Assembly (NCBI GenBank): GCA_027024125.1
Contig: JALVSV010000132.1
Location: 1 to 6,308 of the forward strand
Source: Methylothermaceae bacterium
GTDB taxonomy: Bacteria; Pseudomonadota; Gammaproteobacteria; Methylococcales; Methylothermaceae
Direction of reading: 5' to 3'
DNA length: 6,308 nucleotides
Shown here one piece after another: positions 1 through 5,460 of the stretch (position 1 is the stretch's first letter; each line of letters opens with the position of its first letter). The notes under the pieces were generated by a model. The model worked only from the letters and a program-made list of their open reading frames with translations, was not told the DNA's origin and did not search any database. Made by a program: the position numbers and the translations under genes.

Positions 1-111
1 ACGATCCCCGGGCTTTAACTTCAAAGCCTTGCGCAGAGCCGCAGGAATCACCACCCGGCCCTGCGCTCCCACCAGGACTTCATTGTCACGTGCTGCCATT
101 GAATTCACCAT
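1..111 (-). CDS. AbrB/MazE/VapB-type DNA-binding protein, N-terminal part (gene cut by window edge)
   Basis: Reading leftward from an ATG at 111, the 37 visible codons give a protein with the motif GRVVIPAALRKAL at residues 18-30, followed by KLKPGDR at the window edge. This is the swapped-hairpin SpoVT-AbrB fold, typically a 70-100 residue dimer that binds operator DNA. In toxin-antitoxin loci such a protein is the antitoxin, often followed by a PIN-domain toxin that would lie left of this window. A second in-frame ATG at 99 (starting MAARDNEVLV) is equally possible; neither start has a strong ribosome binding site, with GTGG before the first and GGTG before the second. A perfect inverted repeat at 132-147 lies just upstream and could be its operator. 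The fold assignment is fairly secure. Whether this is an antitoxin or a free-standing regulator cannot be told without the downstream gene. Confidence 0.75.
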   Translation of the reverse strand, partial: MVNSMAARDNEVLVGAQGRVVIPAALRKALKLKPGDR

Positions 112-131
112 GTGCCACTATAGTCAAAAGC

Positions 132-147
132 ATGACACATATGTCAT
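132..147. promoter_or_regulatory. Inverted repeat ATGACA-cata-TGTCAT, candidate operator of the AbrB-like gene
   Basis: The arms ATGACA (132-137) and TGTCAT (142-147) are perfect complements around a 4-base spacer, in an AT-rich stretch 21 bases upstream of the ATG at 111. Genes of this family usually repress themselves by binding a palindrome of about this size. On the minus strand the sequence ATGACA, followed 19 bases later by TATAGT, could also be a weak promoter inside the same site. Binding is inferred from position and symmetry only. Confidence 0.4.
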
Positions 148-178
148 AAATGGTCCATATCAACAGTTTTTGTTTCAA

Positions 179-215
179 CCCGGATGCCCCCGCATTCCGC
201 TGTGCTCCATCCGGG
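179..215. repeat. REP-like palindromic intergenic repeat (CCCGGATG ... CATCCGGG)
   Basis: Perfect 8-bp arms at 179-186 and 208-215 enclose a 21-base GC-rich loop. Read on the minus strand, the unit begins CCCGGATGGAGCACAGCGGA directly after a TAG stop codon (218-216). I recall a very similar sequence, TAGCCCGGATGGAGCGCAGC, as a dispersed palindromic unit between genes in many gammaproteobacteria, but the copy number here is unknown. It may act as an mRNA 3'-end stabiliser or weak terminator for the minus-strand reading frame that ends beside it. Confidence 0.55.
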
Positions 216-329
216 CTACTTGGTCCGGGGGAACCCGGGCTTACCCCTCTCCGTTTCTTCCTCCAGCAACTTGAGATACAGCGCTTCCACCGAATGGATA
301 CGTCCGCATATTCGACAGGGTATGTCTCC
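216..329 (-). pseudogene. Remnant of a small gene with a Cys-X2-Cys motif (C-terminal 37 codons)
   Basis: Between the in-frame stop at 332-330 and the stop at 218-216, the minus strand reads 37 codons containing CRICGRIHSVEALYLKLL followed by an acidic stretch (EEETERG) and the end GKPGFPRTK. The residue pattern is protein-like: a C-X2-C knuckle, an amphipathic helix, and mostly G or C in third codon positions, which suggests former or present coding. No ATG start is available in frame (only GTG at 290), and the 5' side abuts the palindrome at 346-364. The simplest reading is a gene whose 5' part was lost or frameshifted. Upstream, a different frame (from an ATG at 439 or 415) stays open across the palindrome and could be the other half of a frameshifted gene. 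I do not recognise the family. Confidence 0.35.
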
Positions 330-345
330 CTACAAATTTCCACGG

Positions 346-364
346 CCCCCTTGTCCAAAGGGGG
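346..364. repeat. Short perfect palindrome CCCCCTT-gtcca-AAGGGGG
   Basis: Seven-base arms (346-352 and 358-364) flank a 5-base loop; the 3' arm is followed on the plus strand by TTTCT. The sequence resembles the C-run/G-run palindromes that I recall as dispersed non-coding repeats in many proteobacterial genomes. A terminator role on the plus strand is unlikely because no plus-strand gene lies upstream in view. It sits between the gene remnant and the promoter region of the helicase gene. Confidence 0.5.
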
Positions 365-396
365 TTTCTCCCGATCCGATGCCAAAGTTGAATCTG

Positions 397-402
397 TATA
401 AT
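397..402 (+). promoter_or_regulatory. Candidate -10 box (TATAAT) for the helicase gene
   Basis: A consensus TATAAT lies 48 bases upstream of the GTG start at 451. No recognisable -35 hexamer is found 16-18 bases further upstream (GATCCGAT region), so this is either an activator-dependent promoter or a chance match. Confidence 0.3.
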
Positions 403-450
403 CAGTCCCTGTCATAGGCAACAGGCAGTGACTTTCCACAGGATAACGAT

Positions 451-2301
451 GTGGCCAAGCTGATTCCCTCCCTCAACAGCTGTCTCTCCCGCATGCAGGC
501 CGGGGAGAAGCGCTTCGCCCGGCGGCTGGAGTCGCATCTGGAGGACGATTATCTGTGCTGGTACGAGCTGCCGGTGGGATTCCGCTACCGCTATTCGGAT
601 TTCATCGTCCTCCATCCCCACCGCGGGCTGCTGCTTATGGAGGTGAAGGACTGGAAGCTGGAGACGATCCAGCGCATCGACCGCACCTCGGCCACCCTGC
701 TCACGCCCCAGGGCCTCAAGACCGTGGCCAATCCTCTGGAACAGGTCCGGCAGTGCGCCTACCAGCTGGTGCAGCAGTTGGAGAAGGACCCACAGTTGAT
801 CCACCATGAGGGACGCTACCGAGGCAAACTGATCTTCCCCTACGGTTATGGGGTGGTGCTGACCCACATCACCCGCCAGCAGTTCGAGGCCACCGATCTG
901 GGAGAGGTGCTGCCGGAACACTACACGATCTGCCGGGACGAGATGACCGAGAGCGTCGATCCGGAAGCGTTCCAGGAGCGGCTGTGGAACATGTTCAATG
1001 TCCAGTTCCCGAATCCCCTGGAGTTGCCGCAGATCGACCGCATCCGCTGGCATCTGTATCCTGAGATCCGCATCAATCCCCGGCAGGCCAGCCTGCTGCC
1101 GGAGGAGCCTGAGGCGGAAACCCTGGTACCCGATATCGTCAAGGTGATGGACATGCAGCAGGAGCAGCTGGCCCGCAGCCTCGGTGAGGGGCACCGGGTG
1201 ATCCACGGGGTGGCCGGCTCCGGCAAAACCCTGATCCTGGGTTACCGCTGCCTGTATCTGGCCAAACTGCTGCACAAACCGATCCTGGTGCTGTGTTACA
1301 ACATCACCCTGGCGGCGAGGCTGCGCGAGATGATGGAGGAGCGGGGACTGGAAGGCAAGGTCAACGTCTATCATTTCCACGACTGGTGCGGCGAGCAGCT
1401 GCGCACCTATCACGTCGAGCGGCCGGAGGGCGGTGATGACTATGTCGAGCGAATGGTGGAGGCCGTCATCGGGGCGGTGGAGGCGGGCAGGATTCCCCGG
1501 GGCCAGTACGGGGCGGTGATGATCGACGAGGGCCACGACTTCGAGCCGGAATGGCTGAAGCTGGTGACGGGAATGGTCGATCCCGAGACCAACTCCCTGC
1601 TGCTGCTCTACGACGACGCCCAGTCCATCTACGACAAGCGAAAGACCCTCGATTTCAGTCTGTCCAGTGTCGGCATCCAGGCCCGGGGCCGCACCACCGT
1701 GCTCAGGCTGAATTACCGCAACACCAGGGAGATACTGAACTTCGCCTACCGTTTCATCAGTGGCTATCTCAAACCGGACCAGCGCCGGCCGGACCAGGTC
1801 CCGCTGGTGAAACCGGAATCGGCCGGCCAATCCGGATCAAAACCCGCAGTGAAACTGTTCGATTCCTTCGCCCGGGAGGCCCGTTACATTGCCCGCATCC
1901 TACGCCGTCTCCACGACGAACAGGCAGTGTCCTGGTCGGCGATGTGCATCACCTACCGCCACCACTGGATGGGCGAGGCCCTGCACCAGTCCCTGCAGGC
2001 CAAAAGGCTGCCCTGCGACTGGCTGGACACGGCGCAGGCGAAGAAGCGATTCCGCCCTTCCAGCGACAGCATCAAGCTGATGACCATGCACAGCAGCAAG
2101 GGACTGGAGTTCCCGGTGGTAGCCATCCCGGGCCTCGGATACCTGCCGGCCGAAGGCGCCGACCCGGTATACGAGGCCAAGCTGCTGTATGTGGCCATGA
2201 CCCGCTCGAGCGACAAGCTGCTCCTGACCGGCCACCGGGAGACCGAGTTTCTGAGGCGGCTTCAGGAAACCGAAGAGCCTCCTGAAGACGCATCCGCCTG
2301 A
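451..2301 (+). CDS. NERD-domain nuclease fused to UvrD/Rep-type superfamily 1 helicase
   Basis: This 616-residue protein starts at GTG 451, seven bases after AGGA at 440-443. Residues 15-150 form a NERD (nuclease-related) domain: the GE at 18-19, then D50, E64 and K66 in SDFIVL...MEVKDWK, match the metal-dependent D-ExK endonuclease core. Residues 230-600 carry the full helicase set: Q-motif glutamines near 236-239, Walker A GVAGSGKT at 253-260, Walker B IDEGHD at 358-363, motif III YDDAQSIY at 387-394, motif IV LNYRNTREI at 420-428, motif V TMHSSKGLEF at 545-554 and motif VI LYVAMTRS at 579-586. All catalytic residues expected for ATPase and nuclease activity are visible. The likely role is ATP-driven unwinding coupled to cleavage in DNA repair, processing or defence; the substrate is unknown. 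It is cytoplasmic, with no signal peptide. No partner gene lies next to it, and its 3' end overlaps the convergent MscS gene. Confidence 0.9.
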   Translation: MAKLIPSLNSCLSRMQAGEKRFARRLESHLEDDYLCWYELPVGFRYRYSDFIVLHPHRGLLLMEVKDWKLETIQRIDRTSATLLTPQGLKTVANPLEQVRQCAYQLVQQLEKDPQLIHHEGRYRGKLIFPYGYGVVLTHITRQQFEATDLGEVLPEHYTICRDEMTESVDPEAFQERLWNMFNVQFPNPLELPQIDRIRWHLYPEIRINPRQASLLPEEPEAETLVPDIVKVMDMQQEQLARSLGEGHRVIHGVAGSGKTLILGYRCLYLAKLLHKPILVLCYNITLAARLREMMEERGLEGKVNVYHFHDWCGEQLRTYHVERPEGGDDYVERMVEAVIGAVEAGRIPRGQYGAVMIDEGHDFEPEWLKLVTGMVDPETNSLLLLYDDAQSIYDKRKTLDFSLSSVGIQARGRTTVLRLNYRNTREILNFAYRFISGYLKPDQRRPDQVPLVKPESAGQSGSKPAVKLFDSFAREARYIARILRRLHDEQAVSWSAMCITYRHHWMGEALHQSLQAKRLPCDWLDTAQAKKRFRPSSDSIKLMTMHSSKGLEFPVVAIPGLGYLPAEGADPVYEAKLLYVAMTRSSDKLLLTGHRETEFLRRLQETEEPPEDASA

Positions 2302-3803
2302 TGAATGTGGACGTCGCGCTGGGGAAAGGGAATGGAGATCCCTTCCTCGTCGAAGCGCTTCTTCACCGCGCGGGTGATCTCCCAGTAGACGGTCCAATAG
2401 TCTGCAGGGCGGGTCCAGGGACGGCAGATGAAATTGACCGAGGAGTCGGCCAGTTCGTGGACCCGGATCACAGGCGCCGGGTCCCTTAGAACCAACTCAT
2501 GGTTGCTGACGATGTCTTCGAGCACCTTCTGGGCGTGGTCGATGTCGTCCCCATAACCGATGCCGAACACCATGTCCACCCGCCGCATGTCGGTGCCGGT
2601 GGCATTGGTGATCACCCCGCCCCAAACCTGGTTGTTGGGAACGATCATCGCCTTGTTGTCGAAGGTCTTGATATGGGTGGAAAAAAGGGTCAGATTGGTG
2701 ACCGTGCCCGCCACGCCGCCGGCCTCCACCACGTCCCCCACGTCGAAAGGGCGATAGAGCAGCATCAGGATACCGCTGGCGAAATTGCTCAGAGAATCCT
2801 GCAGGGCCAAGGCGATGACGAAGCCGACCGCGCCGATCAGAGCGAGCAGCGGCCCGATATTGATCTCCAGGGCCGACAGCCCGACGATGATTCCGATCAA
2901 AATCGTCACCCGGCGCACCGCCTTGACGGTGAAATCACGCAACAGCGCGGAACCACCCCGGCTGACGTGGAACGCCCGGGAGGTGACCTTTCCGAGGAAT
3001 TTGGCCAGGAACCAGAACGCCAGTACTGTCACCACAAAGGCGGCCAGATTCTTCGCCCAGCGAATCCCACCCTGCTCTGCAGTGATCCATCCCTTGATTG
3101 TGGCCCACAGCGCCATAGTATCTGAGACATCCACTTTGACGCCAGACACCACGCTTATATATTTACGATATTTTTCAATGACTTCCGGGTCTCCGCCCTT
3201 GGCCTCCCAAGCCGCCAGCACCAATTCGACCCGCTTGATCAGTGCGGTGCGCTCATTTCGCAGTTTGTTGATACGTTCCAGCAGCTTGTGCTTGAGCGCT
3301 TTGTCCTCGGCGGTCACAGAGGTATCCCTTTCCTTGACTCCCCGATCCCTTGGCTGCTTCAAGGCATCAGCCTTCACCTTCTGCAGTTCCGGGTTTCTCC
3401 TGGCCTTCTGTGCAACATCTCGGGCCTCATGCAGGACCTCCTTGACTTTGGCTTTCTCCAGGTCAAGTGTTTTCTGTTCCTTTTCTCCTTTGATCTGCTC
3501 CCTGAGTTCTTGCACCTGCCCGATTTTTTCTATCATCTCGTTTTCAGATTTGACAGCCAATTGAGCCGTACTCAGCTCCCTCACCTTCTGGATAAGCAGA
3601 TCCATCCAGCCTTCTGCCTCGATCCGCAACTCTTCTTCTGTGAGCGGCTCCAGAAGCAGTTCCAGCTTATCCGGTGGAATGGTTGGATCATCAGTCGTCT
3701 TTGGTTTGCCATCTCCAGCCTGCACACCCCCCCAAAACAGGATCAACCCCAACATCACCCACACCCTGCCCAAACTTTGCCATTTCATTCGGCTATGGTC
3801 CAT
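2262..3803 (-). CDS. MscS-family mechanosensitive ion channel with periplasmic coiled-coil N-terminal domain
   Basis: This 513-residue protein starts at ATG 3803 behind a strong GGAGG (3814-3810, spacing 6). A signal peptide covers about residues 1-29, with hydrophobic core VWVMLGLILFWGG and probable cleavage after VQA. Residues 45-215 are charged and helical (EELR, KEKEQ-type repeats) and predict a periplasmic coiled coil. Membrane segments follow at about 250-270, 298-313 and 318-348. The last is the pore helix GAVGFVIALALQDSLSNFAS, continuing into LLYRPFDVGD. The beta domain (GGVAGTVTNLTLFST, VPNNQVW) and C-terminal alpha/beta domain (SSVNFICRPW, DYWTVYWE, FPQRDVHIH) align well by eye with E. 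coli MscS. The pore core is MscS-sized, but the N-terminal extension makes the protein much longer than the 286-residue E. coli protein. Its role is release of solutes on hypoosmotic shock or tension-gated ion flux. The 5' third is visibly less GC-rich than the 3' part. Confidence 0.93.
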   Translation of the reverse strand: MDHSRMKWQSLGRVWVMLGLILFWGGVQAGDGKPKTTDDPTIPPDKLELLLEPLTEEELRIEAEGWMDLLIQKVRELSTAQLAVKSENEMIEKIGQVQELREQIKGEKEQKTLDLEKAKVKEVLHEARDVAQKARRNPELQKVKADALKQPRDRGVKERDTSVTAEDKALKHKLLERINKLRNERTALIKRVELVLAAWEAKGGDPEVIEKYRKYISVVSGVKVDVSDTMALWATIKGWITAEQGGIRWAKNLAAFVVTVLAFWFLAKFLGKVTSRAFHVSRGGSALLRDFTVKAVRRVTILIGIIVGLSALEINIGPLLALIGAVGFVIALALQDSLSNFASGILMLLYRPFDVGDVVEAGGVAGTVTNLTLFSTHIKTFDNKAMIVPNNQVWGGVITNATGTDMRRVDMVFGIGYGDDIDHAQKVLEDIVSNHELVLRDPAPVIRVHELADSSVNFICRPWTRPADYWTVYWEITRAVKKRFDEEGISIPFPQRDVHIHQADASSGGSSVS

Positions 3804-3845
3804 TGTTGTCCTCCATACAAATCATCTGTCGCCATCAAATCATGT

Positions 3846-3877
3846 CAGCTCTCAATCCTGAGCTGTCAGTTTGTCAA
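3846..3877 (-). promoter_or_regulatory. Upstream region of the MscS gene: TTGACA -35-like box and CAGCTC/GAGCTG inverted repeat
   Basis: On the minus strand a consensus -35 hexamer TTGACA lies at 3877-3872, but no good -10 follows at normal spacing (TGAGAG at 17 bases). A 6-bp inverted repeat, CAGCTC (3846-3851) and GAGCTG (3860-3865), lies where the -10 would be and could bind a regulator. This is weak evidence. The MscS gene might instead be read through from the HhH gene 167 bases upstream on the same strand. Confidence 0.25.
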
Positions 3878-3970
3878 AAGACCCAGGAAAATATAAGTTC
3901 AATCCAGAACCTGTTCTCTCAGCACATGCAATGACCTTGGGACCCACATACGGTGGAAAGGTGTCTCTCC

Positions 3971-4579
3971 TCAGCCTTTGGAGGACAAGTACAACTGTTT
4001 GCGCAATCGGATCAGTCCCGCCTCGATGCGGATGAAAGTCACGGTCTTGCGGTCAAACTGGCCAAGATCGATGTTCAGCCTTCCGGCCAACTCATAAACG
4101 ATGGGCAATGGTTCAGGATCGGCCTTGCTCCAATAGGGACGGAGTTCTCGTAGAAAGATATTCGCCGTCACCTCCCCCACACCATAAAATGCCTTCAGCC
4201 TTGCTTCCAGATCGGCTGGGTCCGTTGCCAATTCATGAATCCGTTTCAGGCTTCCATCATATTCATCGAGCAGCATTTGGCAATCGCTCAGTATCTGGGT
4301 CGACTTTCTGCCATCATAGCGGACATAGCCCCCTTCCCGCATGACAGGGAAAACCAGGAAGTCCCAACCTGCCTCGATGATCTTTTGAGGTGTCAGCAGG
4401 TCATGGCGGACAAAGGCCTGATAGGTATGTTTGGCAATTGTCTCGGTGATCCTGCCTCCAAACAGAACGCTGGCGAGAAACCACTTGAAGCATTCCTGGT
4501 CCGTATTGCGGAAAAGATCGATTCCGAGCTCTTCAGAGTAAAGCTGGCTGCGTTTGAGATCCTCCAAAGTTGGTCGCAT
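3971..4579 (-). CDS. HhH-GPD (endonuclease III-like) superfamily protein, divergent
   Basis: I prefer the ATG at 4579 (202 residues), which has AAGGGG eight bases upstream; a GTG at 4585 adds two residues but sits only two bases from that site. Using the 204-residue numbering, the helical core FKWFLASVLFGGRITETIA (33-51) resembles the start of the glycosylase fold. The helix-hairpin-helix is FYGVGEVTANIFLREL (133-148), with G135 and G137 contacting DNA backbone. Where endonuclease III has its catalytic lysine (GVGRKTA), this protein has V139. An aspartate, D156, lies about where the catalytic Asp138 would be. The four cysteines of the iron-sulfur cluster are absent; only C32 and C102 occur. 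It could therefore be a monofunctional base-excision glycosylase or a DNA-binding relative without lyase activity. The substrate is unknown. It is transcribed in the same direction as the MscS gene. Confidence 0.7.
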   Translation of the reverse strand: MRPTLEDLKRSQLYSEELGIDLFRNTDQECFKWFLASVLFGGRITETIAKHTYQAFVRHDLLTPQKIIEAGWDFLVFPVMREGGYVRYDGRKSTQILSDCQMLLDEYDGSLKRIHELATDPADLEARLKAFYGVGEVTANIFLRELRPYWSKADPEPLPIVYELAGRLNIDLGQFDRKTVTFIRIEAGLIRLRKQLYLSSKG

Positions 4580-4656
4580 GATCACTACCCCTTTTCAGTC
4601 GATTAGCCCCTGAGGTTTTCAACCTGATAGCACAGGACATTGAACAATAGTGAGCA

Positions 4657-4666
4657 AGCCAGACAC
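4657..4666. repeat. Left copy of 10-bp direct repeat AGCCAGACAC (possible target-site duplication)
   Basis: Identical to 4831-4840. The two copies flank a 164-bp segment whose ends are imperfect inverted repeats, as expected for a target-site duplication. Confidence 0.5.
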
Positions 4667-4830
4667 CAGGACCACGTCATTAAAACATGCAAACGATTGA
4701 TTGCAGGGGCAGGTGGTCTGATTCGAAAGCCTCGCCGGCAGGGAGGCCGGCGCGGAGCCTACAGGGAAGTATTCACGGCGTTTTTCGAAGCGGACCACCT
4801 GTCCCGGCCTGAATAGATGACGGAGCCCTG
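4667..4830. mobile_element. MITE-like non-autonomous element with terminal inverted repeats and nested hairpins
   Basis: The segment begins CAGGACCACGTCAT (4667-4680) and ends ATGACGGAGCCCTG (4817-4830); the two ends match as inverted repeats at 11 of 14 positions. Both ends are flanked by the direct repeat AGCCAGACAC. Inside, 4706-4728 pairs with 4783-4805 over 23 positions (20 Watson-Crick, 2 G-U, 1 mismatch). Nested within that, 4733-4739 pairs with 4746-4752 (CGCCGGC/GCCGGCG). There is no credible gene inside. The size, terminal repeats, duplication and foldback structure fit a miniature inverted-repeat transposable element moved by a transposase encoded elsewhere. Alternatively the internal palindrome is a dispersed GC-rich repeat of its own and the outer repeats are fortuitous. 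The unit separates the divergent HhH and lipoprotein genes. Confidence 0.5.
4706..4805. repeat. Long internal stem-loop, about 100 bp
   Basis: The arms GGGGCAGGTGGTCTG (plus ATTCGAAA) and TTTCGAAGCGGACC (plus ACCTGTCCC) pair almost completely. The inner hairpin CGCCGGC-agggag-GCCGGCG sits on the left of the loop and an unpaired stretch containing GGGAAGTATTCACGGCG on the right. The covariation-like G-U pairs suggest a fold that could form in RNA or as a DNA cruciform. It lies within the MITE-like unit. Confidence 0.7.
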
Positions 4831-4840
4831 AGCCAGACAC
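4831..4840. repeat. Right copy of 10-bp direct repeat AGCCAGACAC
   Basis: Identical to 4657-4666, directly abutting the right inverted end of the MITE-like segment. It overlaps the -35 region of the candidate promoter for the lipoprotein/protease unit. Confidence 0.5.
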
Positions 4841-4863
4841 TTAGTCAGGGGGCGTGCCATAAT
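4834..4863 (+). promoter_or_regulatory. Candidate sigma-70 extended -10 promoter for the META lipoprotein/M48 protease unit
   Basis: CATAAT (4858-4863, 5 of 6 to consensus) is preceded by TGC, giving an extended -10 element. CAGACA (4834-4839, 4 of 6 to TTGACA) lies 18 bases upstream. This would start transcription near 4870, about 80 bases ahead of the ATG at 4948. The -35 box falls inside the right direct-repeat copy next to the MITE-like unit. Confidence 0.4.
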
Positions 4864-4947
4864 GGACTGAGCTGGCTTTACCCAACCAGTCATATGCTAA
4901 TACCCTATTACCTGATCTTCACATTTACCAGAAGGAATATTCGCCCT

Positions 4948-5445
4948 ATGACCTATCCATACGTAGCGATCCCCCAGGGACTCTTGATTCTCTTGTTTAT
5001 TTTTCTTTCTGGCTGTGCTTTGAACGGCGACAAACAGGGAGGGCCCGAAATGAAATCCCTTTCCGGTCAAACAGCAAAGGCAACCTCCACAGGAGATCTC
5101 AGTCTGACGGATACCCGATGGATCCTGTCCGAAGTCAACGGCACTCCCGCCCCTCCCGGCAACAATGACCGGCAAGCCGACATGATCCTTACGCACGACG
5201 GCCAAGTCAAAGGATTTGCAGGGTGCAACCGCTTCATGGGCCCTTACCTCTTGGAATCCGGCCAGTTTCATATCGGACCACTGGCCTCGACCAGAATGGC
5301 CTGCCCACAGGGGATGGACCTGGAAAACCAGTTTCTACAGGCATTACAGAAAACCGCCCGCTTCGGGATCCGCAACGGGATTCTGAGTCTCTATGACGCC
5401 AGAGGCAGGACCATCCTGCGCTTCAGAGCAAATACCCAGGATTGA
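4948..5445 (+). CDS. HslJ-like META-domain outer-membrane lipoprotein
   Basis: I choose ATG 4948 (165 residues) because AGAAGGA lies about 11 bases upstream and the lipobox LSGC then ends at Cys23, a normal lipoprotein signal length. The upstream in-frame ATG at 4894 has no ribosome binding site but would add two arginines, which the short form lacks before its hydrophobic core. The residue after the lipid-bearing cysteine is Ala, so Lol sorting to the outer membrane is expected. Residues 51-162 form a META domain: TRWILSEVNG, then the signature GFAGCNRFMGPY with GCNRF at 92-96, then TRMAC at 115-119, and a closing LSLYDARGRTILRF. In E. coli the related HslJ is a heat-shock lipoprotein linked to novobiocin resistance; the biochemical role is unclear. 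The gene ends at the doorstep of the M48 protease gene, so the two are probably co-transcribed. Confidence 0.85.
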   Translation: MTYPYVAIPQGLLILLFIFLSGCALNGDKQGGPEMKSLSGQTAKATSTGDLSLTDTRWILSEVNGTPAPPGNNDRQADMILTHDGQVKGFAGCNRFMGPYLLESGQFHIGPLASTRMACPQGMDLENQFLQALQKTARFGIRNGILSLYDARGRTILRFRANTQD

Positions 5446-5460
5446 ATGGAAACCATTACC

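Noticed and set aside
346..371. Rho-independent terminator at the CCCCCTT/AAGGGGG palindrome
   Set aside because: There is no plus-strand gene upstream to terminate, the following T-tract is short (TTTCT), and the minus strand has no T-run.
86..439. Minus-strand open frame of 117 codons in the left intergenic region
   Set aside because: It crosses both palindromes and the AbrB start in another frame. Only its upstream part might belong to the broken gene described above, and as a whole it does not look like a protein.
412..1830. Long minus-strand open frame of 472 codons opposite the helicase
   Set aside because: It is the antisense shadow of a GC-rich gene, rich in His, Gln, Leu and Arg, with no recognisable domain. 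The plus strand carries the complete helicase motifs.
2499..3125. Plus-strand open frame of 208 codons opposite the MscS gene
   Set aside because: Its sequence is low-complexity His/Asp/Gly/Pro shadow; the minus strand encodes conserved MscS domains throughout.
3906..3917. AGAAC-CT-GTTCT palindrome as a LexA/SOS box
   Set aside because: The spacing does not match the proteobacterial CTGT-N8-ACAG box or the GAAC-N4-GTTC box; probably chance.
4619..4840. Minus-strand open frame of 73 codons across the MITE-like unit
   Set aside because: It runs through the inverted repeats and hairpin arms, has no ribosome binding site worth noting and no protein-like pattern.
4845..4850. CCCTGA (4826-4831) and TCAGGG (4845-4850) as a terminator stem
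   Set aside because: Six-base arms with a 13-base loop and no T-run; it overlaps the better supported element end and promoter.
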